This document shows positions 14,494-21,200 of a stretch of DNA of 34,698 bases, piece by piece. Position numbers and translations under genes: made by a program. The stretch is from UBA10205 sp964373815 (lineage in GTDB: Archaea; Iainarchaeota; Iainarchaeia; Iainarchaeales; Iainarchaeaceae): contig CAYJWI010000012.1 of assembly GCA_964373815.1 (NCBI GenBank), positions 1 to 34,698 on the forward strand, given 5' to 3'. Positions within the stretch are counted from its first letter, which is position 1. Each line of letters opens with the position of its first letter. The notes beneath the pieces were generated by a model, which worked only from the letters and a program-made list of their open reading frames with translations, did not search any database and was not told the origin of the DNA.

Positions 14494-16482
14494 ATGTCTT
14501 CACCAAACCGGAAGGAATCGATTGTGAAAAGGACACACAGGCAGTGGCTTATTCCGATACTCTGCGCTGCCGCGATAGCGCTCATAATCATATCCTCCGA
14601 CGTAATGGTGGCATCGCAGGCAGGAAAGGATTACTACCCATTCCACTATTTCACCCCGAGCATCAAAACGCTTGATTTCACGATGTACTCGGCAATCGTA
14701 GAGCACGTCTCGCTGACTGGCTGGGTTGGCGAGCCGCAGATATTCGAATTCGCTGGGCAAACGCCTTCAAGGGAATGGCTGCCTTTCCTCATAGGCGGAT
14801 TCCTGAGGGTGCTTTCTGGGGATTACTGGATAATAATCATAAAACTCATTGGGGCCATCTCGGTTTTTCTGCTTGCCTGGCTTATTTTCGGAAGATGGAC
14901 AGAAAAGCAGGAAACCAGGATTTTGCTCTCCACACTTTTCGCGCTTTTTCCCAACATTTTCGACTTGGCGAGCCCGTGGCTGCCTGAGCTTGTGGCCAAC
15001 ATTGCCAAGTTTTTATCTGCAAGCTCCCTTTTTCTTGACAGATTCCACTCGCCTCTGGCAACGCTGCCGTTTTTCCTGCTCTCGCTCTACCTGACCTTTA
15101 GGGCATTCGATACAAAAAAAAGAACGGACGCGATAATGGCTGGCGTTTGCGCGGGGCTTCTCATTTACACTTATTTTTATTACATCTCGTTTTTCGCAGG
15201 GCTGCTAATTGCCCTGCTTTTCGAATGGAAAGAGAGCCGAAAAAAAGGGGCTCCTTTTTTCTCCGCTCCGCCAAGGCACATAATATGGATTTTCATCGCC
15301 GCAGCTATTATAGCACTGCCATATGTGCTAAACGTTTTCCACAACATCTCGTTGGGGTTTTCGGCGGACATGCTCTCAAGGCTAGGGCTTGATGAGGTGA
15401 GCAGGGCGTATTACACAATCCCCACACTCAAATACCTCGCCCTGCTCGGGGCAGCAATCCTGGTTATAAAAAAGTGGGATTCGGAGAGGGCAATGCTTGC
15501 AGGAATGCTCGCTTTCTCCGTGGCTGCAATGAATGCGCAGCTATTGACCGGGTTTAACCTCTCAATACTGCACTGGCAGAACCAGGTAGCGGACCAGGTT
15601 TCGCTCTTTTTCATGGCCTCTCTTCTGCCATTTTGGAAAGCCGGAAGGCTCAGGCTTCCGAAAATCAGCCTGCCGGAAAGATTTCCAAATTTATCTTCGC
15701 TTGCAATACCTGCCACGATAATTCTTCTCTTGTTCGGGTTTGTAATCCAGCTCAATTCTGTAAAATACCGGTGCAGTGGCGAATCAACTGTAAATCCTGG
15801 CAGCTGCAACAATTACACTATAAGCCCCTATGAGCGCGCGGGGTATGAGTGGCTCAAAGCCAATGCCTCGGCAAATGATGTGGTGCTCTCTCTTAGCGCT
15901 CAGACCAATGCAAGGATAAGCGCTGACACAGGACTGTATGTGTATTATCCGAACGGCTTTCTCACTACAGCCAGGAATTCCGAAATAGAGCGGCGGGTTG
16001 CGTTTGCGTACAGGTTCTTCGGGGTTAATCGCCGGGAATTCGCCTTCCTTCTGAGCCCGCAGAAGGAAACCCTCGGCATCCAAAAAATACAGGAGCCAAT
16101 AAAGAGCGATGAAGACCTCGTGATGCATGAAAAGGCGCTCATCGCAAATTTCCCGTTCCACTTCCTCTACCACGCGACGATTCTGTGGCAAAAAAAGAAG
16201 TTTGAAACTTCGATTGCCGGCTGGCCGGAAGCGGTAAGAAAAGAAATTACTGAAGCAGGATATGAGGGGAACAATTTCTTTTATTCGAAAGAGGCTGCGG
16301 AACGCCTTCTTTCCCTCTATGACAGCGCAAACCCGCAGAGCCCTTTGGGAAAAATCAGTTTTGTCTGGGCCGGAAAATATGAGAGGCTTGTCGGGGATGG
16401 AAACGTGCTTGGAAATTACCCTTTTCTTGAAAAGGCGCTTGAGAACCCGGAAGTTACTATTTACAGGTTCATCGGCAAGTAA
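14494..16482 (+). CDS. GT-C-like integral membrane glycosyltransferase
   Basis: A 662-aa protein. After a short basic N-terminus it has a membrane helix (WLIPILCAAAIALIIISSDV), then a large outer loop (YYPFHYFTPSIKTLDFTMYS), and roughly ten more membrane segments up to about residue 425 (for example LPFFLLSLYLTFRAF and FAGLLIALLFEW). The last 230 residues form an outer domain (YEWLKANASANDVVLSLS and following). This layout is common for archaeal GT-C or oligosaccharide-transfer-type membrane proteins that use lipid-linked sugar donors. No AglB WWDYG-type motif is visible, so I do not call it an oligosaccharyltransferase. It is the last gene of the operon and fits the final transfer step on the outer face. 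The reaction is inferred. Confidence 0.65.
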   Translation: MSSPNRKESIVKRTHRQWLIPILCAAAIALIIISSDVMVASQAGKDYYPFHYFTPSIKTLDFTMYSAIVEHVSLTGWVGEPQIFEFAGQTPSREWLPFLIGGFLRVLSGDYWIIIIKLIGAISVFLLAWLIFGRWTEKQETRILLSTLFALFPNIFDLASPWLPELVANIAKFLSASSLFLDRFHSPLATLPFFLLSLYLTFRAFDTKKRTDAIMAGVCAGLLIYTYFYYISFFAGLLIALLFEWKESRKKGAPFFSAPPRHIIWIFIAAAIIALPYVLNVFHNISLGFSADMLSRLGLDEVSRAYYTIPTLKYLALLGAAILVIKKWDSERAMLAGMLAFSVAAMNAQLLTGFNLSILHWQNQVADQVSLFFMASLLPFWKAGRLRLPKISLPERFPNLSSLAIPATIILLLFGFVIQLNSVKYRCSGESTVNPGSCNNYTISPYERAGYEWLKANASANDVVLSLSAQTNARISADTGLYVYYPNGFLTTARNSEIERRVAFAYRFFGVNRREFAFLLSPQKETLGIQKIQEPIKSDEDLVMHEKALIANFPFHFLYHATILWQKKKFETSIAGWPEAVRKEITEAGYEGNNFFYSKEAAERLLSLYDSANPQSPLGKISFVWAGKYERLVGDGNVLGNYPFLEKALENPEVTIYRFIGK

Positions 16483-16560
16483 CCTGAAAACTTTAAAAAC
16501 ACAATCCGGTTTCGAATTTACAAACTCGCCCTTCAAAAAAAACTAAAGAAAAAGCATTCA

Positions 16561-16932
16561 CTAGGCTACTATCCTGAATGGTATTTCCTTAGCGAAGCTT
16601 CTCTGCACGTGCTCGAAGTCATTGTAGTGCTCGCAGACTTTCACCTTGCCGAAATAATTGCCGTCCATCGCAGTGCGCGAGGGGTTCACCGGAAGCTTGA
16701 GGGTTTCCTTCTGGCCTGGCCCGAACCTCTCGAACCTCTTCTCGGCCTTCTTCCTGCTTATGCCCACGGTGCCGAAAGTGGCCTCCATGGGAAGCTCTAC
16801 TTCAACCGAAACCATTTTTTCTGCACTGTCCTCGTTTTCGAGCTCTATTATGAGCTCCCATGCCTCCTTCTTGCGAAGGCTTATGCGCAGCGGAAACACG
16901 CTTGTCCTAATAGAAATTCCCATATTTGGCAC
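16561..16932 (-). CDS. Small beta-sandwich-like archaeal protein
   Basis: A 123-aa protein without a signal peptide or membrane helix. Alternating hydrophobic strands (VFPLRISLRKKEAWELIIEL, MVSVEVELP, ETLKLPVNPS, YFGKVKVCEHYNDF) suggest an Ig-like beta-sandwich, as in other small archaeal proteins of unknown role. It lies 5 nt downstream of the zinc-ribbon gene on the same strand, so the two are probably co-transcribed. The operon at 6658-16482 ends convergently 78 nt away. I do not recognise a function. Confidence 0.65.
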   Translation of the reverse strand: MPNMGISIRTSVFPLRISLRKKEAWELIIELENEDSAEKMVSVEVELPMEATFGTVGISRKKAEKRFERFGPGQKETLKLPVNPSRTAMDGNYFGKVKVCEHYNDFEHVQRSFAKEIPFRIVA

Positions 16933-16937
16933 CAGAA

Positions 16938-17222
16938 TCAGAGTATTTCAAAATCGTCAGTCTTCTTGCCCTTGAGAGAATCGAGCTTCTGCTTGAGCTG
17001 CGTCCCCGTAGCAGGGCCAATGCCCGCTTCCCTGCCCTTGGACGGAGCTGAAACCGCCGTGCCTGAAGACTTGAGGCCTTTCCTGAAGGAATTGATTTCA
17101 TCCATGCTCCCTTCGCGGAACTCGCCCTTGAACCTGCAGCGCAGGCATTCCTCGGCGCCGTTTATGAGCCTTTTCATGTCAAGCGAGCCGCATGAGGGGC
17201 AGTACCTGTGCTTCATAAGCAA
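16938..17222 (-). CDS. Zinc-ribbon protein
   Basis: A 94-aa protein. An N-terminal zinc ribbon with two CxxC knuckles (RYCPSCGS at about 8-11, then EECLRCRFKGEF) is followed by a low-complexity, basic linker and a short helical tail (GTQLKQKLDSLKG) ending in acidic residues. The second knuckle joins to REGSMDEINSFRK, which reads as a conserved segment rather than a linker. It heads a two-gene minus-strand unit with the beta-sandwich gene. A nucleic-acid-binding or protein-interaction role is plausible but unproven. An internal ATG two codons in is an alternative start. Confidence 0.65.
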   Translation of the reverse strand: MLMKHRYCPSCGSLDMKRLINGAEECLRCRFKGEFREGSMDEINSFRKGLKSSGTAVSAPSKGREAGIGPATGTQLKQKLDSLKGKKTDDFEIL

Positions 17223-17378
17223 AAGGAACGTGCGAAAACAATTAAAAGCCTGAGCAAAGGGGAAAAGGCGGGAAACTGGAGAAATGACTTATGGCCTGGA
17301 AAAAGAAATGCGCAAGGCCCCTTGGGCAGAAGCGGAAAAAGGCGCAAAACGGGCTATGCTTTCGAGCAGTCATGATAA

Positions 17379-17406
17379 GTTGCCCCGTGGAGCAACGTAT
17401 TTATTC
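17379..17406 (+). promoter_or_regulatory. 18-bp dyad fused to a TATA box, copy 2
   Basis: GTTGCCCCGTGGAGCAAC (17379-17396) is followed by GTATTTATTC. It matches copy 1 at 1521-1548 at 26 of 28 positions, and similarity continues a few bases upstream (CATAATAC versus CATGATAA). The TATA box lies about 30 nt before the ATG at 17428, which implies a leaderless antiporter mRNA and rules out the far longer frame starting at 17284. Confidence 0.65.
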
Positions 17407-17427
17407 TCCAAAGCATTACTTTTGCGA

Positions 17428-18930
17428 ATGGAAGTGCTCCCCCTCACCACAATCGGGATAATAATCGTAATCGCGATACTTGTCAGCGTACTTGTAAAGA
17501 AGTTCGGGCAAAACCCGGTGCTCGGCTACATCATCGCGGGGTTCGCGCTAGGGCCCTTCCTTTTGAATTTTTTGCACCCGACAGACCCGCTTGTGATAGG
17601 CTTTAGCGAAATGGGGCTTTTCATACTTCTATTCTACCTCGGGTTAGAGCTTTCGCTAAAGGACTTCCTTGCCGCGGGGGCCAGCTCTTTTTTCCTCGCA
17701 CTGCTTGACATCGCGGGCTCGATTGCACTAGGGTTCATCATCGCTTACGCTTTCGGCTTTTCGATGGTTTTTTCACTGGTAATAGGGCTCATGCTCTTCT
17801 GCACGAGCACGGCAATAGTTGCAAAGTTCGCATTCGACAACAAGATAATAGATTACCCCGCGACAAAAATCTCCATTTCAATATTAATACTGCAGGATTT
17901 TCTCGGGATAATCCTGCTCGTTTTCCTAACGAGCTTTTCGAAAAGCGGGCAGGCAATAGACCTTGCCCTTAGCGCCGTGATGTTCGCGACAGCCGCGTTC
18001 TTTGTGGTTTACCAGCTCGGGCAGTGGGTCGAGGACTGGCTCACCAAAAACGGTTACGGCCACATTGAAGTGACGCTCTTCGCCCTGGGAATAGGGCTCA
18101 TTGTAGCAACCCTTGCAAGCATCCTCCAGCTCTCAACCGCGCTCGGCGCGTACTTTGCAGGGTTCGCGCTCGCGGAAACGCGCGCAGGGCACAGGATAAA
18201 GAACGACATAAACTTCCTGCGCGATTTCTTCCTGGTTTTCTTTTTCGTGAGTTTTGGCACAACGATATTCTACAGCCACGCGGCGATGGGAGTGGTCATT
18301 CCGCCAACAGGCACGCTGGTATTTCTCATAGGGCTCGCAATCCTTCTCACAGTCGTTGGGACTATTGCGCACGGGGTTGTGTTCACGCTCTTCGGCCCGA
18401 TTTTCGGGCTCAAGCGGGGAAATGACACGAGCCTTGGCGCAATCCTGCTCGGGCCCCTTGGCGAATTCGTCGTAATCATAGCGACTTCTGCGGTTGCAAT
18501 CCTCTCGACGGAGGAAGCCCTCATACTTCCCACGATTTCCTTCCTCATAATCGCGGTGAGCGTTATACTCTTCCAGCCGATGTACTCGAACATTTCGCTG
18601 CACCAGCGGATTTTCGGGCTGCTCCCGAACATTTTCGCGGCAAGGGAAAAAACCCAGCTGGCAAAACACACCGACGAGTCGAAGGAGCACATGAAAAAAA
18701 TCGCCCTCAACCTTTTTGTCGTGCTGGCAATTGGCTGGGTCGCGGTGCTGCTCTACGAGAGGCTGCCGCACATCGGAGTGCCCATAGTCTACAGCCGCGG
18801 GGTAACGACATTCATAATCTTCGCAATCTTCGCCGCCCTGCCATTCGTGCGCGCTCTGCGCGCCGCGAAAAGCCTCTACCGGCACATACACGGGAAAAAG
18901 GCGGCGAAGCTGGCAGCGGCTTTTGGGTAA
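17428..18930 (+). CDS. CPA2-family cation:proton antiporter (Kef-type membrane domain)
   Basis: An integral membrane protein of 500 aa from the preferred ATG at 17428. About 12 membrane helices are visible. Family signatures are VLGYIIAGFALGPFLL, GLFILLFYLGLELSLKDFL, LFCTSTAIVAKFAFD and LQDFLGIILLVFLTS. After the membrane part there is only a short cytoplasmic tail (residues about 405-500, with one or two further helices). No TrkA-N nucleotide-binding domain is seen, so it is the bare transporter form. It should exchange K+ or Na+ for protons. An in-frame upstream extension to 17284 runs through the dyad-TATA promoter and is rejected. It shares its promoter motif with the surface protein at 1580. 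Confidence 0.88.
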   Translation: MEVLPLTTIGIIIVIAILVSVLVKKFGQNPVLGYIIAGFALGPFLLNFLHPTDPLVIGFSEMGLFILLFYLGLELSLKDFLAAGASSFFLALLDIAGSIALGFIIAYAFGFSMVFSLVIGLMLFCTSTAIVAKFAFDNKIIDYPATKISISILILQDFLGIILLVFLTSFSKSGQAIDLALSAVMFATAAFFVVYQLGQWVEDWLTKNGYGHIEVTLFALGIGLIVATLASILQLSTALGAYFAGFALAETRAGHRIKNDINFLRDFFLVFFFVSFGTTIFYSHAAMGVVIPPTGTLVFLIGLAILLTVVGTIAHGVVFTLFGPIFGLKRGNDTSLGAILLGPLGEFVVIIATSAVAILSTEEALILPTISFLIIAVSVILFQPMYSNISLHQRIFGLLPNIFAAREKTQLAKHTDESKEHMKKIALNLFVVLAIGWVAVLLYERLPHIGVPIVYSRGVTTFIIFAIFAALPFVRALRAAKSLYRHIHGKKAAKLAAAFG

Positions 18931-18999
18931 AAGGCCTACCGCGAGGCTTGTGGACGCCCAAGGATAAAAGTTAAATAAAAGTTGGTATACTAATTAATC

Positions 19000-19137
19000 G
19001 TGAACACAATAACCATTGCCAAGGATAAGTATAATTTGCTCAAGAAAAAAGCCAAGTTCGCCGATGATGTGCTGCTCCAGCTTGAAAGGAGTTTCATGGA
19101 CATCCGGGAAGGAAAAATAAGGAAATGGTCACATTAG
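19000..19137 (+). CDS. Small RelB-like antitoxin, GTG start
   Basis: A 45-aa protein starting VNTITIAKDKYNLLKKKAKF, then DDVLLQLERSFMDIREGKI. This resembles short archaeal antitoxins that pair with RelE/ParE toxins (strand TITI, helix YNLLKKKA, and a DIREGKI C-terminal motif). The A/T-rich TTAAATAAA at 18971-18979 about 25 nt upstream supports a leaderless GTG start. Its stop codon overlaps, tail to tail, the stop of the relE 3' fragment on the other strand. No complete toxin follows it, so it is either an orphan or a leftover of the rearranged TA region. Confidence 0.6.
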   Translation: MNTITIAKDKYNLLKKKAKFADDVLLQLERSFMDIREGKIRKWSH

Positions 19138-19216
19138 GGGGTTTCAACCATTCTCTTATAAGCATCGGCATTTTTCAGCACCAAATCGATTATTTTCTGT
19201 TGCTCCTTTTTGCCGC
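19134..19216 (-). pseudogene. relE 3' fragment, displaced by inversion
   Basis: On the minus strand, downstream of the 12-bp repeat, this codes for KKEQQKIIDLVLKNADAYKR and then MVETP, the typical C-terminal helix of a RelE toxin. Joined at the repeat to the plus-strand fragment at 20530-20765, it continues that protein in frame (AFGGKK then EQQKII). By itself it has no start and is fused to the 5' part of hicA in a different frame. Confidence 0.75.
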
Positions 19217-19287
19217 AGAAACCGAAAGCCTGCCCGTTGAACTATTTTTGACAATTCATTTGGCGAAAGCGGCTTGAGCTTAGGCAT
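19156..19287 (-). pseudogene. hicA: hicA 5' fragment with foreign 3' tail
   Basis: The frame begins MPKLKPLSPNELSKIVQRAG, then FRFLRQKG, which is the N-terminal half of a HicA toxin (a small dsRBD-fold mRNA interferase). At the 12-bp repeat (19205-19216) the HicA sequence ends just before the catalytic GSH. The frame then runs for 15 codons through relE 3' DNA read out of frame. The missing half (SHATYANSEGRIVVIPVH onward) sits on the plus strand at 20754-20910. The ATG overlaps the end of hicB by 8 nt. As printed the product lacks the catalytic histidine and should be inactive. Confidence 0.8.
19205..19216. repeat. 12-bp inverted repeat, left arm of inverted segment
   Basis: The minus strand reads GCGGCAAAAAGG. 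The identical 12-mer is on the plus strand at 20754-20765. The two copies form the exact hinges at which hicA and relE coding sequence exchange. Confidence 0.85.
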
Positions 19288-19501
19288 TTACCACAACTTC
19301 TCTTATTCCGACGAATTTGTTCCGCGGTTTTTTGTTGAGCTCTTCCATTGACTCAATATACAATTCTATGGCCTCTTTCATATTGACCATGAGTTCCTTC
19401 AGGGTTTTTCCCTGTGAATAGCATCCTGGGAGTTCAGGAACTTCGCCGATAAGGTAGCCGTCAAGCCCTTTTTCAATTACCACACTGAACTTTTTTGTCA
19501 T
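19280..19501 (-). CDS. hicB: HicB antitoxin
   Basis: A 73-aa HicB-family protein with the standard opening KKFSVVIEKGLDGYLIGEVP and then ELPGCYSQGKTLKELMVNMK, an RNase-H-like partial fold, followed by the helix EAIELYIESMEEL. It is intact and begins at the ATG at 19501. The hicA start overlaps its end, giving the antitoxin-first order seen in many hicBA operons. As the toxin gene is split by the inversion, HicB is currently an antitoxin without its toxin. Confidence 0.88.
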   Translation of the reverse strand: MTKKFSVVIEKGLDGYLIGEVPELPGCYSQGKTLKELMVNMKEAIELYIESMEELNKKPRNKFVGIREVVVNA

Positions 19502-19552
19502 GCAAAAATATTGCTTGAACTTAATAAAAAGGTTTGCAGAACGCCTGTATTT

Positions 19553-19903
19553 CTATTCCCACTCCAGACTCTCTCCCAGTGCTATTTTTTTCGCTTTTCC
19601 CTCCGGCAACTCGATGAAGTATTTCGCGGCTTTCTTCGGGGTGTAATTTGGCATCCATGGGTGCAGCCGCGCCTTCTCGAAAACCTTTTTTTGCGCATCG
19701 AGATAGACGATGTCAATCGGGAATTGCACGAACATCATGTGCACGCTCGCCCCGACGCGGGTTTCATCCGGCAGAACGAAAATGAGCGCGTAATCGAATT
19801 TACTCTTTTCCTCGAACATCAGGCCCTTCATCCTCGTAAAAGCGGTTGATGCGAGACGTACATTTTCGATTATCTTTTGGCCTTTCGGGGCTTTGAAGAG
19901 CAT
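19553..19903 (-). CDS. DUF192 family protein
   Basis: A 116-aa protein with the DUF192 pattern: IENVRLASTAFTRMKGLMFE, then YALIFVLPDETRVGASVHMM, FVQFPIDIVYLD and the aromatic tail AKYFIELPEG. DUF192 proteins form a small beta-barrel and are widespread in archaea. Their biochemical role is not established. No signal peptide or membrane helix is seen, so this member is cytoplasmic. It lies 6 nt downstream of the coiled-coil gene on the same strand, so the two probably share a transcript. The gene is inside the 1.56-kb inverted segment. Confidence 0.85.
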   Translation of the reverse strand: MLFKAPKGQKIIENVRLASTAFTRMKGLMFEEKSKFDYALIFVLPDETRVGASVHMMFVQFPIDIVYLDAQKKVFEKARLHPWMPNYTPKKAAKYFIELPEGKAKKIALGESLEWE

Positions 19904-19909
19904 TCGGAA

Positions 19910-20119
19910 TCAGCGCTTTTTCTTCTCTTCCTTTATCATCTCGAGGCTGGGCACGATTATTTCCTCGAGCAGGGCCTTGGACTTTTCAGGCGTTATGCCG
20001 CTGTAGTTCTCATTGCGCAGCTCGTAGCGCAGGGATTCTATCTCGTCGAGCTTGCGCTGCATTTCGGAGACGATCTGCTCCACGCTCTTCTTCTGCACTG
20101 CCTGTGACTCTTCTGCCAT
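19910..20119 (-). CDS. Small coiled-coil protein
   Basis: A 69-aa, highly charged protein. The middle (VEQIVSEMQRKLDEIESLRY) has a heptad-like pattern, and the end (EEIIVPSLEMIKEEKKKR) is basic. I do not recognise a family. The neighbouring DUF192 gene follows after 6 nt on the same strand, suggesting co-transcription. The amino-acid composition and the tight spacing support a real gene. Confidence 0.55.
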   Translation of the reverse strand: MAEESQAVQKKSVEQIVSEMQRKLDEIESLRYELRNENYSGITPEKSKALLEEIIVPSLEMIKEEKKKR

Positions 20120-20164
20120 GCTATCCCCTCTGTTTAGCCTATTATACGCTTTCCATGTTTAATA

Positions 20165-20392
20165 ATGTTTTTCGCGGCCAAAAACGCGATGAAAGAGTTT
20201 TTTCGCACCGGCACCGAGGTTAAATCTGAAAAATACCGGCCCCTCTATTCGGCTGAAATGCGTTCAAGGAAAGATATAATAAGATTTGCCGAGTGTATTG
20301 GTTTTAGGCACCCTGCAAAAATCGCTAGATTGCAGGCTGCGAAATACGAGGTAGCCCCGTCGTCTAGCGGCCAAAGAATCCCAGTTCAGTAA
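20165..20392 (+). pseudogene. Possible LAGLIDADG homing-endonuclease remnant abutting tRNA-Gln
   Basis: The frame reads RSRKDIIRFAECIGFRHPAK followed by IARLQAAKYEV. This is like the C-terminal end of LAGLIDADG homing endonucleases, where a strand and helix lead into an IGF-HP-K motif. The catalytic LAGLIDADG helices are missing, and the frame runs on into the tRNA-Gln exon and intron before stopping. It is therefore a fragment and not a working enzyme. It is suggestive because it lies against an intron-bearing tRNA gene. The family call is tentative. Confidence 0.35.
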
Positions 20393-20477
20393 ATCGTTTT
20401 GTTTGAAAGATTGGTTTCTGCCGAAAGGATGACAGCCTCTGGAGCTGTATACCCCGGTTCGAATCCGGGCGGGGCTA
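20353..20477 (+). tRNA. tRNA-Gln(CTG) with a D-loop intron
   Basis: The acceptor stem AGCCCCG (20353-20359) pairs fully with CGGGGCT (20470-20476), and the discriminator is A at 20477. The D stem is GTCT (20362-20365) with GGAT (20427-20430). The anticodon stem ACAGC/GCTGT encloses CTCTGGA, giving anticodon CTG at 20439-20441, which reads CAG (glutamine). The T arm is CCCGG-TTCGAAT-CCGGG. Between the D-stem arms there are 61 nt instead of about 9. AGCGGCC(A) at the start and A(A) before GGAT look like the true D loop, leaving an insert of about 52 nt. CGGC near its 5' edge can pair with GCCG near its 3' edge, as expected for a splicing-endonuclease substrate, but I cannot fix a perfect bulge-helix-bulge by eye. 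No CCA is encoded. Confidence 0.9.
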
Positions 20478-20484
20478 TTTTTTT
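20478..20484 (+). terminator. T-tract after tRNA-Gln
   Basis: Seven T residues follow the tRNA discriminator base directly. A U-run of this kind is a standard archaeal termination signal for tRNA transcripts. Confidence 0.5.
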
Positions 20485-20529
20485 ACCATTTGCGCTATGC
20501 ATAATAAATCTTCATTCAAACTTCTTTTC

Positions 20530-20765
20530 ATGGTTTATGAAGTCCTTGAAACTGATACTTTTTTGAAAAGGTTTGGCACTCTTGACAAGGACGAAACGAA
20601 TTGGGTAAGGAAGATTGTTGCGCAAATAGCTGAAAACCCAAGAGCTGGAAAGCCATTGAGGTTTGACTGGTTTAGGGAGAAAAAAATTCCGTGACAAGCG
20701 TCTTTATTACCTGGTTTATCATGATGTCAAAAAAATACTCGTTGTGGCTTTTGGCGGCAAAAAGG
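20530..20765 (+). pseudogene. relE 5' part, A-run frameshift and displaced 3' end
   Basis: MVYEVLETDTFLKRFGTLDK, NWVRKIVAQIAENPRAGKPL and FDWFREKK form the first half of a RelE/ParE-type toxin. The printed frame stops at 20694 because of seven A at 20680-20686. With six A it continues FRDKRLYYLVYHDVKKILVV and AFGGKK up to the 12-bp repeat. There the true 3' end is replaced by hicA sequence, and the matching tail (EQQKII onward) lies at 19134-19204 on the minus strand. The gene therefore shows two separate disruptions. No antitoxin gene directly precedes it. Confidence 0.75.
20754..20765. repeat. 12-bp inverted repeat, right arm of inverted segment
   Basis: GCGGCAAAAAGG on the plus strand is identical to the minus-strand sequence at 19205-19216. 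It is the second hinge of the 1.56-kb segment. Confidence 0.85.
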
Positions 20766-20910
20766 CAGCCACGCAACCTATGCCAACAGCGAAGGCAGGA
20801 TAGTGGTCATTCCGGTGCATTCTGGAAGGAAAATAGATCGGGGGCTGCTCCTCAAAATAATAAAAAAAGAGCTTAAAATGACAAGAGAAGAATTCGAAAA
20901 ATTGATTTAA
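20757..20910 (+). pseudogene. hicA: hicA 3' fragment, displaced by inversion
   Basis: From the repeat onward one frame reads QKGSHATYANSEGRIVVIPV, then HSGRKIDRGLLLKIIKKELK and MTREEFEKLI before a stop at 20910. This is the second half of HicA, including the GSH with the catalytic histidine and the PVH strand. It has no start codon here. Joined at the repeat to the minus-strand fragment ending FRFLRQKG it makes an uninterrupted 75-residue HicA of normal family length. Confidence 0.85.
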
Positions 20911-20921
20911 GCGCTGAAATT

Positions 20922-21098
20922 TCAAAATCCGCCCTGCCCGACGTACTTGTCCTTGCACGCCTCCGAGCAGAAGCCCGAATAGAAGAGGTGGCGCGGGGTT
21001 GATTCCCTGGTTATTTCCTTCTTGCACGACGTGCACTTTTTTGTGTCCGGCATTGCATAAGTTTTCCCGGATTTCTTCGTGAACCTGCTGATGTCCAT
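20922..21098 (-). CDS. Small zinc-finger protein
   Basis: A 58-aa protein with two cysteine pairs (KKCTSCKKEI and GFCSEACKDKY), a treble-clef or zinc-ribbon-like arrangement. The frame could begin at 21146. However, a TATA-like TTTAAATTA about 30 nt upstream of the ATG at 21098 suggests a leaderless start there (MDISRFTKKSGKTYA). It lies just outside the inverted segment, tail to tail with the hicA 3' fragment. The function is unknown; a nucleic-acid or protein contact role is possible. Confidence 0.6.
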   Translation of the reverse strand: MDISRFTKKSGKTYAMPDTKKCTSCKKEITRESTPRHLFYSGFCSEACKDKYVGQGGF

Positions 21099-21200
21099 TA
21101 ATGCAGAACGAATTGAATGTAATTTAAACCTAACCCCCGCAGGCAACTGCTACATAAGAAATATGTTTATTAAGATGTGAAAAAATAGTTTATTGGTAAT

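Noticed and set aside
14494..16482. AglB oligosaccharyltransferase
   Set aside because: Topology is similar, but no WWDYG-type motif is visible and the length is short for AglB, so only a GT-C-like label is given.
18133..18891. 252-codon minus-strand ORF opposite the antiporter
   Set aside because: A charged, low-complexity shadow (many R, E, Y, N) of a well-supported membrane protein gene.
20355..20400. A standard anticodon-loop (37/38) intron in the tRNA
   Set aside because: The anticodon loop is a normal seven bases. The extra sequence lies in the D loop.
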